Of a stretch of 64,000 bases of DNA, positions 32,044-44,126 are shown in pieces; position 1 is the stretch's first letter, and each line of letters starts with the position of its first letter. A program made the translations under genes and the position numbers. Source of the DNA: Cephalopachus bancanus (taxonomy: Eukaryota; Chordata; Mammalia; Primates; Tarsiidae); the NCBI GenBank assembly GCA_027257055.1, contig JAPVLO010000572.1:310001-374000 (forward strand), given 5' to 3'. Under the pieces are notes generated by a model. That model did not search any database and had not been told where the DNA came from. It was given only the letters and a program-made list of their open reading frames with translations.

Positions 32044-32158
32044 GATAGGCCTCACTATTTTGTCCAGGCTGGACTCGAACTCCTGGGCTCAAGAGAAACT
32101 TCTACCTCAGCTTCCCAAGTAGCTGAGAACACAGGCATGTGCAACAGTGCCCAGCTTA
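32012..32158 (-). repeat. (TTGA)n and Alu/FLAM monomer
   Basis: TTGATTGATTGATTG (32015-32043) leads into an antisense Alu-like monomer ending CAACAGTGCCCAGCTT. Confidence 0.7.
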
Positions 32159-32159
32159 T

Positions 32160-32614
32160 CTTGCATCTTACTTAGAGGTTAACCCCTTTCAGTTCTCAGC
32201 ACAGCATGTTTGGTTAGTTGATTAGACAGTAAAAAGACTTCGCTGTCCTGAAAGGAAATCAAACATTACAAAATTAGGTAGAATACAGTTGCAAATCAAC
32301 TGAACTCCAATCAGCTTAAACTAATCAAATTCATTAAGCTTTACAAACTAATTCTTTAGCTTTTTAGATTTCCTCAACTGATTCATAACTGTGGCCCAGT
32401 TTTTTAAAGTATTCAGTTGACTTTAAACTTTGCCCTTTATTTCAGCCCAAATCTCTCTTATACACAACCGGCCAAGCACAACTACAGAATTGGTAGTTTC
32501 TTCTGCTGAGGTCTGGGCAGGATGCTTTATCAAGAATACTTCTTGAGCACACATCAATATAACTCTTAAAGTGCTTCTCTTCTCCTACCCTTCTGCTTTG
32601 AAAACGTTCTCTTT
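32160..32614. other. No recognised feature
   Basis: AT-rich unique DNA. Confidence 0.4.
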
Positions 32615-32741
32615 TTCTTTCCTAGGGACGAGAGTCTCACCATGTTGCTCAGGCTGGACACAAACTCCTAGACTCAAGGGAGTCTCTTACCTCAGCCTCC
32701 CAAGTAACTGGGACTACAGGCACACGCCACTATGCTCAGCT
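32615..32741 (-). repeat. Alu/FLAM monomer
   Basis: Antisense monomer: GAGAGTCTCACCATGTTGCTCAGGC to GCACACGCCACTATGCTCAGC. Confidence 0.7.
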
Positions 32742-33234
32742 TGCTTTGAAAATTTTCATAGATTACCTCGAATAGATTTGATGAGCTTAACCTAAAATCT
32801 GATCTAATCTCTTCAAAAGATTTCAGTATTTCTTCTCCCCATATTACCTGTAATGATTTACATGTCTACATCCCTAGGAACAGATTTGTCAGCCACCTGC
32901 CTCGCTGAACAAATATTGGGGAGTAGGCATTGTCATCCCTTGAGACTGAAAGACCCATCTTTGACCCAAGCAGGAGGTGTAGGCCCTCATGTACAGGAGA
33001 GTGTTATGATGCATGGAGGACCACCACCTCTCTGCAGACTGTACCGAGAATAGTGAACAGATCATGGCAATCTGTCAAGAACTGTGGTGCTTGTGTGCTG
33101 GTCTTTCTTGCCACAATCTGAAGTTCTGGAGAACTCCCTACTTTAAACCTTTAGAGGACCTCATTGGATTGATGTTATAGTGTTATAGTGCATAGGCCAT
33201 TGTTTGGGTTGATTTGTTACTTGTATATCATATA
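32742..33234. other. Unique DNA
   Basis: GC-moderate stretch at 32880-33120 holds two overlapping short frames with no domain. No repeat recognised. Confidence 0.4.
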
Positions 33235-33495
33235 TAAAGATAGCACAAAATTATTCAAAGTAGTAAATGTAAGAGTTAAAACTATAAAACTCAGAAGAAA
33301 AGATAGCTGTTATCTTGGGTTAGACAATGGTATCTTAGATATAACAGCAAGAGCACAAGCTATCAAAGAAAAAAATTGGACTTCATCAAAATGAAAAAAA
33401 ATTGTATTTCAAAGGACATTGTCAAGAAAGTGAAAACACAAACCATATAATAGGATAAAATATTTGCATATCATATATCTGATAAAGGACTTATA
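33235..33495 (+). mobile_element. Older L1, left part
   Basis: Sense ORF2 text (AAAACTCAGAAGAAAAGATAGC, TTGGACTTCATCAAAATG) reaching CTGATAAAGGACTT, where a younger L1 interrupts it. Resumes at 35823. Confidence 0.85.
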
Positions 33496-33819
33496 AAAAA
33501 TTTTATTTTGAAGATGTGGGGTACAATTCAGAGTTAGGTATACAAAAGTTCATTATGCAAGTACCCTAGTTGATAAGGTGTGCTCCCTGCCCCCGGCAGT
33601 TTCCAACTATGGCCAATATCTTTCTTATAGTATTACAATAATTGTTCAAGTTTCACTTATGAGTGAGAACATGTGGTACTCAGTTCTTTGTTTCTGTGAT
33701 AGTTGCTGCCAAATTCATAATTTTGTCCTTCTTTATAGCTGCATAATATTCCATAGTGTATATGTACCATTTTTTTTTTTTTTTATTCAGTCCTCTTTTG
33801 ATGGGAAGCATGGTTGGTT

Positions 33820-33821
<2 letters not shown>

Positions 33822-33850
<29 letters not shown>
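33822..33850. repeat. (TA)n microsatellite
   Basis: TATATATA run grown at the A-rich end of the adjacent Alu. Confidence 0.9.
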
Positions 33851-33869
<19 letters not shown>

Positions 33870-34147
33870 GTTGGAGCCTCACTCTGTCACCCAGGCTGGA
33901 GTGCAGTGGTACACTCAGGGTCACTCCAGAATTGATTTGCTAGGCTCTGGCGATCCTTCCGCCTCAGCTTTCCAAGTAGCCAGAACTACTGGCATGCACT
34001 ACCATGCCTGGCTAAGTTTTTATTTACTATAGAGACGAGGTCTTGCCAAGTTGCCCGGCCTGATGTTGAACCTGCGGGCTCAGGCAATCCACTTGCCTCA
34101 GTCTCCCAAAGTGCTGGGATTACAGGCTGAGCCACTGAGCCCAGCCC
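33851..34147 (-). mobile_element. Alu inside L1
   Basis: Antisense dimer. CCATAT precedes the TA tract (33820) and follows the Alu (34147), the likely duplicated target. Confidence 0.92.
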
Positions 34148-35625
34148 CATATTTTTGCTATTGTAAATAATGCTGCAATAAACGTGTGTGCAGGTATCTT
34201 TTTCATAGAGTGATTTGAGTTCCTCTAGATATATTCCCAGTAGGGGGATTGCAGGGTCATATGGAAGGTCGATTTTTAGATCTTTTAGGAATCACCAAAC
34301 TATTTTCCACAGAGATTGTACTAGTTTACACTCCCACCAACAGTGTAGAAGTGTTCCCTTTTCCCTAAATCCTCTCCAGAATCTGTTGTTTTTTTGAGAT
34401 ATTGATGATGGCCATCCTGACTGTAGTTAGGTGATATCTCAGTATGGTCTTAATATGCATTTCTTTGATGACTAGTGAGGCTGAGCACTTTTTCATGTAT
34501 CTGTTGGCTGCTCAAATATCTTCTTTTGAAAAGTGTCTTCTCATATCTTTTGCCCACTTTGTAATGGGGCTATTTGTTTTTTCCTTTCAACACATTTGAG
34601 TTCCTTGTAGATCTTATATGTTAGGACTTTGTCAGATATACAGTTGACAAATATTTTTTCCCAGACTGTGGGGCTGTCTCCTCCACTCTCTTGATAGTTT
34701 CTTTGGCTTTGCAGAAGCTCGTCAGTTTGATGAAGTCCCACTTGTCTATCTTATCTCTTATGGCATGGGCACTTGGCATTTTGATCAGGAATTTGTTGCC
34801 AGTTCCAATTTCCATAAGGGTGTCCACTGCATTTTCTAAGGTTCTTATAGTTTGAGGGTTTATGTTTAGGTCTTTGATCCATTTAGAGTTGATTTTTGTG
34901 TATGGTGATAGGTAGGGGTCTTGTTTTAATCTTCTGCTTGTGGTCTGCCAGTTTTCCCAGCACCATTTACGGAATAAGTTCTCCTCTCCTCAGTGGTTGA
35001 TGGTGGAGGCTTTATCAAAGACGAGTTGGTTGAGAAATTGAGGTTTTGCTTCCAGAATATATCCTGTTCCATTAGTCTATATGTCTGTTCTTATACCAAT
35101 ATCAAACTGTTTTGATTATTGTAGCTTTATAATAAAGTTTAAAGTCTGGGCGTGCTTTGTTTTTTGTTTGATTTGGGTTTTTTTGGTTTTTTTGCTGAAG
35201 ATTGTTTTGGCTATCCATGGTCATTTATGTTTCCATATGAATTCCCATATTGCTGTTTCCTGGTCTGAGAAGAATGCTGCTGGTAATTTAATGGGTATTG
35301 CTTTAAATTGTAGATTGTCTTGGGTAGGATGGACATCTTAACAATGTTGATTCTTCCAATCCATGAATGTGGACGATTTTTCCATTTGTTTGTGTGTCAT
35401 CTTTGATTTACTTGAGCTGTGTTTTGTAGTTGTAGGCATCTTTCACTTCTCTGGTTAGGAAGATGCCAAGGTATTTAAAAATTTTTTTTTCTGGCTATTG
35501 TGAATAGGATTGTGCTTATTATTTAGGGTTTTTGCTATTATTTGGGTTTCTGTTTGTTTATTGTTGGTGTATAGGAATGCAACTGTCTTTTGCACATTTA
35601 TTTTATACCTTGAGACTGCCAAAGT

Positions 35626-35722
35626 CCAATAAAGGCCTTTTAAAAAAATTTTAGGGGTAACCCCTTCTGGTCCCCTCCCACTGTGGGAGCTTTTCTGTCC
35701 TCTCAATACATTCTGCTTTAAA
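35626..35722 (+). other. Unassigned piece, possibly an LTR end
   Basis: TCTGGTCCCCTCCCACTGTGGGAGC, then CTCTCAATACATTCTGCTTT, resembles the R/U5 end of a class I LTR with a mutated polyadenylation signal. It lies between two L1 3' segments. Weak. Confidence 0.3.
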
Positions 35723-35822
35723 AAAATTTTTGGAGTTGTGGGGTACATATGGGGATTTGCTACATAAGTAAATTGCCTGTAGGTGAGGTTTGGGTTTCTA
35801 GTGAGCCCTCTCTCTGCCAGTA
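35723..35822 (-). mobile_element. Second short L1 3' end
   Basis: TTGGAGTTGTGGGGTACATATGGGG ... GAGGTTTGGGTTTCTAGTG is another antisense L1 3' UTR of a divergent copy, closing the composite insertion. Confidence 0.65.
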
Positions 35823-35980
35823 GTGGACTTTCATCTAGAGTATATAAATAACTCTTACAATTCAACAATAAAATGACAAATAACCCAATTTAAAAATGGG
35901 CAGAGGATCTGAATAGACATTTCTCCAAAGGAAATATGCAAATACCAATGAGCACATCAAGAGATGCTCAGCATCACCCA
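35823..35980 (+). mobile_element. Older L1, right part
   Basis: TAGAGTATATAAATAACTCTTACAATTCAAC, AATGGGCAGAGGATCTGAATAG and AAGAGATGCTCAGCATCACC continue the L1 left at 33495. Confidence 0.85.
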
Positions 35981-35984
35981 CCAC

Positions 35985-36240
35985 CAGGCCCCCTTACTTC
36001 AGCTGGAGACAATTCTCTCACCTTCCTGCTCCCATGGAATCACTGTGACCTTTTGTGACTACATTGCAGCCATCTTCTGCCTCTGCCCAATCTTGTGTCT
36101 GTCTTCCCTTCCCCAACAGGTGTTGAACCTAAAAGACTCGGTAATAACCATACTGCATGCTGATTTCCTTCTCAGGGCCTTCTACCCAGAGAACTCAACC
36201 TGTGACAAACCTTTAGCCTTTAGCAAAAGCTCAGGGCCCT
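35985..36240 (+). repeat. Possible ancient repeat, tail only
   Basis: The end (CTTCTACCCAGAGAACTCAACCTGTGAC) looks like the 3' end of a eutherian LTR-type repeat. A 92-codon frame across it has no domain. Confidence 0.35.
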
Positions 36241-36686
36241 AGTTGGGGCAGCTCTACCCAGCTTCCAGCATAAGAGGTACTCCAGCGCAGAAAATAGGCA
36301 ACAATAACTGTAGGGACAAAAAGATGGACAAACCAAGAACTCCAGCTCAGTGAGTTCTTCTAAGCCAGGGTCAGAGAACACAAATTGCTTGTGCTATCAG
36401 TCTTCTCCTGTGCCCAGTGCAGGCCCTACCTTGGAAAGAAGGGCCCCAGCCCTTCGGGGTTTTCTGCAGCTACTAGGCTATCCCTGACCTCTACTTCCAC
36501 CATAGTTACTAGTTTAATGTTGTTGCAAAGAGTCATATATTTCCCCTTAGAAACTTAACATTAATTGAGTTACTATTCATTAAATTGACAATAGTTTATC
36601 AAGTAAATATTTTAGAAAATATATTGTAGATTTATTACCTTCATGTGCTATCCTCTACACTAGGGCTTGATTAAAATATTTTACTC
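36241..36686. other. Unique DNA
   Basis: No repeat or gene recognised. Confidence 0.4.
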
Positions 36687-36948
36687 CAGCCAGGCATGGT
36701 GGCTCAAACTTGTAATCACAGCACTTTGGGAGTCTGAGGTGAGAGAATTTCCTGAGCCCAGGAGCTCGAGACCAGCCTGGGCTACTTGAGGAGACCTCGT
36801 TACCACAATAAATCAAAAAATTGCCCAGGCATGGTGGGATGTGGCTATAGCTCCAGCTACTTGGAAGGCTAAGGCAGAAGGATTGCCTGAGCCCACTGCA
36901 CTCCATTCTGGGTGACAGAGTGAGACTCTAACTCAACAAAAAAAAAAT
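36687..36948 (+). mobile_element. Alu with a right-arm deletion
   Basis: AGCCAGGCATGGTGGCTCAAACTTG to CTAACTCAACAAAAAAAAA. The right arm jumps from GATTGCCTGAGCCC to ACTGCACTCCATTC, so about 30-40 bases are missing. Confidence 0.88.
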
Positions 36949-37614
36949 TTACTCTATTTAAAAATTGAGGGAGGTGGGGGAAGGGAGCAAAAAAACATTG
37001 AGGTCTAAGTGACAGGTTTTGCAACTTTCATTTTTGCGAAGTTTTGAAGTTGACACAGGAACTTGATCCCACTTTCCAACACAGATCGAATATTTTGTCT
37101 GTGCAGTCTGGGATGAGGGATAGGGACATAAAACTTTCCTAATCAGTCTTCCTTTAAGGGATGGATGAGGGGCTAGGACCAGGGTTGATGCAAGAAGGAC
37201 AGGGACTGAAGGAAACTAGTGCAACGATACAGAATGGTTTCTCCAGGTCCAAGGGGACAGGTAGGGCCTGGTATAGGTTGTGTTTATGTGTCAAGTAAAG
37301 TGAAATGGTAGGGATGTCTAGACAAAAGGTGTCTAAAAGTTAGTTTTGTTGTTTTTGATTTCTAGTAGCTCTCCAGTGTCTAAGGCTTGCTACATGAATG
37401 ATTGCCTGAGAGTGTGAGTGAGTCTGTTCGTCCTTCTTGCCATTACACTCCAAGGTTTAGACTAGCATTGCACAAAAAGTCATCTGAGGGTTGAAGAGTC
37501 TGTATTTTTAACCTAAAGAGTTTCAAGTGTCATGTTCCCATAAATAACCCAGTCCATTTCATCTGTTCCTTTCTTGATTCCATTATTTGTTTCTAGAGAC
37601 AAAGCAAGCAGAAT
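36949..37614. other. Unique DNA
   Basis: No repeat, RNA or coding signal recognised. Confidence 0.4.
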
Positions 37615-37629
37615 GGGGCAGAATATTTT

Positions 37630-37928
37630 TTTAATTTGTTTATTTGGGTTAGAGTCTCACTCTTGTTGCCCAGGCTGGAGTGCAGTGGCATGCTCACTGC
37701 CACTGCAGCCTCGACCTGCTGGGCTTAAGTGATCCTTCCGCCTCAGCCTTCCAAGTAGCCAGAACTACAGACACAAGCCACCACGCCCAGCTTGTTTTTG
37801 TGATTTATTGTAGATACGAGGTCTCACCAAGTTGCCCAAGCTGGTCTTGAACCCCTGGGATCAGGCAATCCTCTTACCTCAGCCTCCCAAAGTGCTGGGA
37901 TTATAAGCTGAGCCACCATGCCCAGCAA
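37630..37928 (-). mobile_element. Alu
   Basis: Antisense dimer with a perfect 15-bp duplication GGGGCAGAATATTTT (37615-37629, 37929-37943). Confidence 0.95.
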
Positions 37929-37943
37929 GGGGCAGAATATTTT

Positions 37944-39261
37944 AGATGTGGATACATCATAGTTTGTTCGAGGAAAGGAAGCTGTTTCAATTTAGTTTTC
38001 CATTTAATTTTTGGTAGTGTCCAATCTTTTATTGATGTGTTGACTGTAACAGTTTGAGGCTTACTATCTTAGAGAAATAGTTAATCATGACTTACTATAT
38101 TCCTATTTGTTTTTGCTGAGGGTGACACAGCTCATACATGCACGTGAATACCCAATCATCATATGTGTGAACTACAAAAGGATCTGACTACCATTAATCT
38201 CTAAATATATTTAAAATAAGTGTTACCTTGCATTTATTTGTTCATGCTGAAACTCATCTGACACATTTTTGCTCAGCCTCACTGTTTTATAACAGCTTTC
38301 TTTAATTTGTCCTAATAGGTTTCATCACAGAGTAGAGCTAAATGTCATCTACATGTCACTTTCCCCCTGCATTTCTCATTTTCTTCATCTATAAAATAAG
38401 ATAAAATACACTACTCATAGGATTGTTGGAAGATAGTAAAAAAATCCACATAAAATGTCTGATATATGGTGGCATTCAAGACACATAAAATATTTTCCCC
38501 CTCTTGTTGGATTTTTTGACAACTGAACGTGTCCACTGTTTTCTCTTCTTTTCTTTTTGTTTGTTTTGTTTTGTTAGAAAAAGTCAAAATTCCTTGATGA
38601 ACTGCAGACATATTCAAGGGTTACTAGAGTCAATCATATGCATGTGAATATTCAGAATTAGATCATTACAATAATATTGACTTAATAGTTTTAGATAATA
38701 TTAGAGTCAGGTCAACATACATTACAGCTAAGTTTAGGAATTAATTAGTACAGCAACTTATTAGGATCTTTTCTCTCTTTAACTTTAGACAGGCTTTGAT
38801 TTAAACTATTCAACACAAAATTCAATTATATTGAAATTTAGATATCCACAAAAGTGTACAAATAAGTAACATCAGTTATTTCTGAAAATAATTCTTATGT
38901 ATAATCCATGTGCTTTCCTCTATTTTTTCTTTTTATTTAAGCTGGTGGGAAGTACTATGATTATGGACAGGCTATTCAAACTTTTAAAAATGAGTCTCAA
39001 ACAATCCATTGTAACTGAACTTTGATGGTTTGGTGCCTATTATGCCTTGGTTACTATTCAAATTTCTTAAAGGTTATACTCCATAAACATAAACGTTCTA
39101 TTCTCCTGTTTTGTAGGTTGTCTCTACACTCCAAGGAAGGTTTTGCTTTTAAATTGGTTAGCTTTGTTTTGAATCTTCATCCTTTTAAATAAAATTTAAA
39201 CAAGGTATACTATACTGGATTGAAAGGAAACAGAAAATAAATAATAAATAAATTTTTAAAA
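37944..39261. other. AT-rich unique DNA
   Basis: Apart from the MIR-like piece at 38335, nothing is recognised. Confidence 0.4.
38335..38470 (-). repeat. MIR fragment
   Basis: TTTTCTTCATCTATAAAATAAGATAAAATACACTACTCATAGG, GATTGTTGGAAGATAG and ATAAAATGTCTGATATATGGTGG fit antisense MIR. Confidence 0.6.
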
Positions 39262-39396
39262 GGCCAGGTGCAGTAGCTAATGCCTATAATCCCAGTACTT
39301 TGGAAGGGTGAGGTGGGAGGATCACCTGAGCCCAGGAGTTTGAGACCAGCCTAGGCAACATAGAGAGAACGCATTTCTAAATTTTAAAAAAATATA
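39262..39396 (+). repeat. Free left Alu monomer (FLAM)
   Basis: GGCCAGGTGCAGTAGCTAATGCC to GCCTAGGCAACATAGAGAGAACG plus an A-rich tail; only the left arm. Confidence 0.8.
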
Positions 39397-40437
39397 TTTT
39401 ACAAAAGAAATAGAACATAAATGAAAAGGGAGACCATAAATATCAGTCTACAGTCATAGCTGACAAGTTTGGCTAACTCTGGGTCTATATAACTTTCCTA
39501 AATTGAACATTGTTTCAATTAATTTCACTGAGAATTTTTTGTCAAGTGAGTGATACTGATTTCTACCTAGATCTCATGCTAACTTTCCCAAGCTTTGACT
39601 TTGACTTTGAAGTGAGCTCAGTGTGGGTGTGATTATATTATATTTCACAAAATTGTGAAAATTATTGGTTTGAATTTTGTTTTAGAGCACCAACTGTTGT
39701 GGTATTTACTTCTGTTTGAATCAACTATAGCGTGTAATGTCAAAACAATACACTGGGATCAATAGCTCTTAGGGTAAAAATCATCCATGTACAGATGGTG
39801 GCAAGAGTAATCGCTTAAACTCTAGATGTATACATACCATAAACATATATTTGGAGTTCTGAATAGAATAAGAACTCCCAGAGTATTAACCTACCTTCAA
39901 AAAGCTATGCAAATAAAGAGAGTGAAACACAATCAGTTCCATACGTTTTTTCACATCTCAATTGTTGTAATATGAGAAATGGTTTGTCAAGTGTAGAAAC
40001 CTCAACTGTTAATAGACCACAAAAGTCTATCAGTTTACTGTTGGGGGCATCTATCCATTCAGAATATTTGATACTCTTATGAACAATAATCCCACTTTTT
40101 AAATTAATAGATTTTGTATCCTAGTGGGCAAACTGCTTTAAATTTATGACATGACTTTTCCTTTGGTCTTGACTTTCCTTTTATTTCTAAGGAGCGTCTG
40201 TAAAAGGACTCCTTTGTGAACATATACCATTTTCATCATAATAACTTTAGTTTTACTCCATATTTTCATGAAAGAAAACATTTGTACAAGTCAATAGTTG
40301 TCTCTAAAACATTTTTTCTGATTATAAAGTATTGATGTTATTTTTGGAAAAGTGTAAAATAGTATAAAGCAAGAAATAAAAATTACTCATAATACACATA
40401 GAGATTAACATTTTGGTGTCCATACTCCCATATAAAA
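39397..40437. other. AT-rich unique DNA
   Basis: No supported feature. Confidence 0.4.
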
Positions 40438-40738
40438 CACAGTCATGCTTTGCTTAAATGCATTGTTAGGTGATTTTTGTCACTGTGTGAAACTTGTGAA
40501 GTACACTCACACAAGCCTAGATGGTCTAGGCTCTTTGTACAGCTTACAAACCTGTACAACATGTCACTGTACTGAATACCGTAGAAAGTTTTAACACCAT
40601 AGTAAGTTTTTGTGTACATCTCAACATATCTATACATGGAAAAGGTACAGTAAAAAAACTTATAAAAGCCTACATTATAATCTTATGGGCACTGTCATTG
40701 GGTCTGCCATTGACAGAAATGCTATGTGGTACATGATT
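40438..40738 (+). mobile_element. MER2 (Tigger-class, non-autonomous)
   Basis: Starts CAGTCATGCTTTGCTTAAATGC, contains TACACTCACACAAGCCTAGATGG, CTTACAAACCTGTACAACATG, GGAAAAGGTACAGTAAAAA and TATAATCTTATGGG, and ends GTGGTACATGATTAT. The order and length match MER2, an eutherian pogo/Tigger derivative. The 64-codon antisense frame in it is spurious. Confidence 0.88.
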
Positions 40739-41089
40739 ATACTTCTTTTATAAGGAAGAAAGAATGTGACATCCATGGTTCATTTAAATTGGAAGCCCTA
40801 AACACTAGGCATGGGATTAAATATATTTGTGAACAGTTTCTTTTCTAATGTCTTTTTTGGAGACTACTGATAAATAGCTCTATGAAACCAGAAGTGGAGA
40901 CAGTAGGGAATTCTCTAGGGAAAAAAAAGCTACTAGTTTTAAAGAGTTTTAAATTTGACTAATTATAAAATATTACCAAAGGCAGACTAAGAAATGAACA
41001 AATCATCATCAAGATGTATCTCTTAAATGAGGAAGAACTTCAAGAAGTAAATAAAATAATATAAATCTTCAAACCTGAATATTTTCCTT
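40739..41089. other. Unique DNA
   Basis: No supported feature. Confidence 0.4.
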
Positions 41090-41460
41090 TTAAATTTCCC
41101 TCTTGCATATTCCTGATTCCTCTTCCTCTGTTGAACCCTTAAATAATAACCATGACACTCATCCCTCAGTCTTTTCCTTTTTATCATCAACCACTTATTT
41201 CCTCCCCTTCTTCCATTAACAAGACTTACTCCCCCAGTGTTCCCATCTTGATTATGCATCTACCATTTTCTCTCCCATTTCCGCTTTCCGCTTCTGGAAC
41301 ATCAGACACCTGTGCCATGTTTTTACTTACCACTCTGCTTTCTTTTCCTGTTCTTCCCTCTGCCTAGTATGTCCTTGACCTTCATCTCATCTTTTTACAT
41401 TTCATTCATTCTTTATGGATTAGAGCAAATGTCATCAGTTTGGTAAGGGCACTTCTAACG
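41090..41460 (+). mobile_element. Possible L2 fragment
   Basis: Pyrimidine-rich; CTTCCCTCTGCCTAGTATGTCC and ATGGATTAGAGCAAATGTCATC resemble the L2 ORF2 end. Weak. Confidence 0.35.
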
Positions 41461-41819
41461 CAACCCTTGCATTAATTTGGTATTTGTTTATAATCACAAT
41501 TAAGGTTTTAAAAAGGGGGAGAAACCCACACAGTCTGGCTTATATTGTCATCAGTTGTATATTTTCCATAATTCTTTTGTGAATCTGTGACTTCTTGGGA
41601 GGTAGAAAATATGTATTACTCAACTTTCAATTGTCCTATTACCAGATGTAGTACTAGGAGCGCAGAAATCATAAATGCTTCAATCCATGATAATTAGGCT
41701 TTGAGCAAAACTCTGACTTACTGTATCACTTTTTCACAAGACTAGTGTCTGCAAGAAACATTCTGGAAATATTAATTTTTATCATTTAATGGGATTGTTT
41801 TTTGTTTTTGCTTTTGTTT

Positions 41820-42110
41820 TTTATTTTGGTATTGGTTTTTTGTTTTTGAGTCGGAGTCTCAATCTATCACCCAGGCTGGAGTGCAGTGGCATGCTTCTGG
41901 CTCACTATAGCCTCGATCTCCTGGGCTCAGGCAATTCTTCTGCCTCAGCCTCCCAAAGTACTGGGAACTACAGGCATGCACAACAACGTACGGCTAATTT
42001 TTTTAAGAAATGGTTTTTATGGAGATGAGGTCTCACTATGTTGTCCAGGCTGGTCTCAAACTCCTGGGTTCAAGCAATCCTCTGGCTTCAGACTCCCAAA
42101 GTGCTGGGAA
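41820..42110 (-). mobile_element. Alu
   Basis: Antisense dimer (TTTTTGAGTCGGAGTCTCAATC to CAAAGTGCTGGGA). The 5' terminal 25-30 bases of the Alu are missing. Confidence 0.88.
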
Positions 42111-42326
42111 TGTTAATAGGCTTTTAGTGTTGAGAATAATGTTTTTTCTTTCTAAATGAACAAGAAACATTCAATTTAAAATATAATAAAAATAATTTAT
42201 AAAACAACAAATTATATTTATAAAAGCCTGTTAAACAAAAGGTGGTTTAAAAATAAGTCTTAAAACTTATTTTAAAGTACCTTCAAAAGAAATTATCTCA
42301 AATAATCCAGAAAAAATAAAGTTGGA

Positions 42327-42632
42327 GCTGGGTGTGGTGGCTCATGCCTGTAATCCCAGCACTTTGGTAGGCAGAGGCAAGAGGATTGCCTGAGCTCATG
42401 GGTTTGAGACCAGCCTGGGCAACATGGCCAGACCTCATCCCTACAATAAATAGAAAAATTAGCTGGGCAGGGTGGTGCATGTCTGTAGTTCCAACTTCTT
42501 GGAAGACTGAAGAGGAAGGATCACCTGAGCCTAGCAGGTCGCACTTGCAGAGGCCATGAGCATGCTAGTGCACTCCAGCCTGGGCAACAGAGTGAGACTC
42601 TAACTATAAATTAATTAATTGATTAATTAATT
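42327..42632 (+). mobile_element. Alu
   Basis: Sense dimer with an ATTAATTAATTGATTAATT tail; AAGTTGGA flanks both sides (42319-42326, 42633-42640). Confidence 0.92.
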
Positions 42633-42640
42633 AAGTTGGA

Positions 42641-43144
42641 GACTAAAATTTCAGTCGTGCTTTCTAGAATCTTTCTAGGCAAGGATAGCTACATAACCAA
42701 ATTTGAGTATTTCGCTTGGCATGAGAGCCAATCTCATGTGAAACATCAAATATTCACAAATAACATGAAAGGGATATTGTAACGTGGGTCGGTTTTTGTT
42801 TTTGTATTTTACAAAAGCAGGACTTTCATTATACCCTGAGTCTCAGGTTACTAAGATACACAAAGAAAGCTACATATGCTGCACTGATAATCATTCAAGT
42901 ATATTCATTAATTTAGACTAGAGGAATATAAACACTTTAATTATCAGTCAATTAGCATGTTTGGAGGTGGTGATGGCATATGTTACATAGAATAAAAACC
43001 AATTACTTAAAGTGAAAATAGATGTTCCCAGAAGAAGGCCAGTGCAGAACTTCATGATCAGCACCAGATATAGAGACAGGAAGATACAGAATATGATCAG
43101 CAGTAAACACAAATCTCTCCTTCTCATCCCCCTCTCTTCCTCCA
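42641..43144. other. Unique DNA
   Basis: Two overlapping 65-codon antisense frames (42948-43200) have no recognisable domain. Confidence 0.4.
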
Positions 43145-43330
43145 ATAAAGGTTAATTTTGTACCAGGCACTGTGCTGGAAGGTAGAGACACAGAAATCAA
43201 AAAGCCTCTGTGGATCCTACCTTCATAGGTAAGTGAAGGAAAAGGTAAATAAACAATTGCAATACAAGTTAAATGCTATCATAGATGTAAAAACAGGATT
43301 CTGTGAAGAGGAAGTAACCAACTCAGGCCA
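43145..43330 (-). mobile_element. L2 LINE 3' fragment
   Basis: Antisense L2: TACCAGGCACTGTGCTGGAAGGTAGAGACACAG, CCTCTGTGGATCCTACCTTCATAGG, GTTAAATGCTATCATAG. Confidence 0.6.
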
Positions 43331-43769
43331 GAGTTTACCTAGTTGCTCTTTCTTCTACGTCAGCTGCTGATATGTTTGTTGTCTCACACACTATTAGCTT
43401 TCGTCCCAGCATATTTTTAGTACAACCTTGACTCCCATGACAGATTCTGGACTCTTGGTTTCTTGCTCTGGCCCCAACTCTTGTCTGGTCTTTTGGGCCT
43501 GGGGCCTGCTCTATCTCCCTGTCACTTGATTCTTCTCTTTCGAACATGTTGACTTGGACTAGACTTCTCAAGTTTGGGGTCTTCAGGTTCCTTGATACAA
43601 GCACAGATTCCTTCACTCTGTTTAAACTCTGGCTTTAGCTACTGACCTTCCTCTGAAAACCCCATGCAGTGTTCAGACAACTGCCTTAATATCACACTAA
43701 CGCAACAGAAATGAAATTCAAGTGACCCTTTACCATATAAAATGATAGTATTGTAAAATAATGGTAAGT
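43331..43769. other. Unique DNA
   Basis: A 93-codon antisense frame (43335-43616) shows no domain; not called. Confidence 0.4.
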
Positions 43770-43980
43770 TAAAACCAATTGAAATAACATCTTGTACTTC
43801 TCAGACTGCAAAAAACTGAAAGTGTGACAACACACTTTGTTGATGAGATTGTAGAATAAATAAACAGCTGTTGGGAGTACAAAACCATACCCCCATGGAG
43901 GGCATATAAATTGCACCAAGCAGTCTCCCTTCTGCCAGGTCAGCCTAAAATATATTTGTATTAACACAAAATGACAGATT

Positions 43981-44040
43981 TTTTTTCTTTTAAAGATGTG
44001 GGGTATTTAAAATTTTTTTTTATTTTAAAGATGTGGGGTA
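43981..44040 (-). mobile_element. Ultra-short L1 tail insertion, two tandem copies
   Basis: ACAAAATGACAGATT occurs perfectly at 43966-43980 and 44041-44055 around 60 bases. These consist of two successive T-rich blocks, each ending TTTTAAAGATGTGGGGTA, which is the last ~18 bases of the local L1 3' UTR in antisense plus its poly(A). Confidence 0.85.
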
Positions 44041-44126
44041 ACAAAATGACAGATTTACAAGTTATTTGTTGAAGCATTTCTTGTAATAGCCACTAAGACA
44101 GAAAATAGCCTGAGTGTCCATCCATA

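Larger units (their letters stand above)
33496..35625 (-). mobile_element. Young-lineage L1 inserted in the older L1
   Basis: About 2.1 kb of antisense L1 from the lineage 3' UTR (GAAGATGTGGGGTACAATTCAG) through ORF2 to about TTTATTTTATACCTTGAGACTGCC. Broken frames on the minus strand at 34541-34827. The ORF2 tail is interrupted by an Alu at 33851. Flanks GGACTT (left, about 33488) and GGACTT (about 35825) suggest the target-site duplication for the whole composite. Confidence 0.85.

Noticed and set aside
40443..40637. 64-codon antisense frame
   Set aside because: It lies within MER2, a non-coding Tigger derivative.
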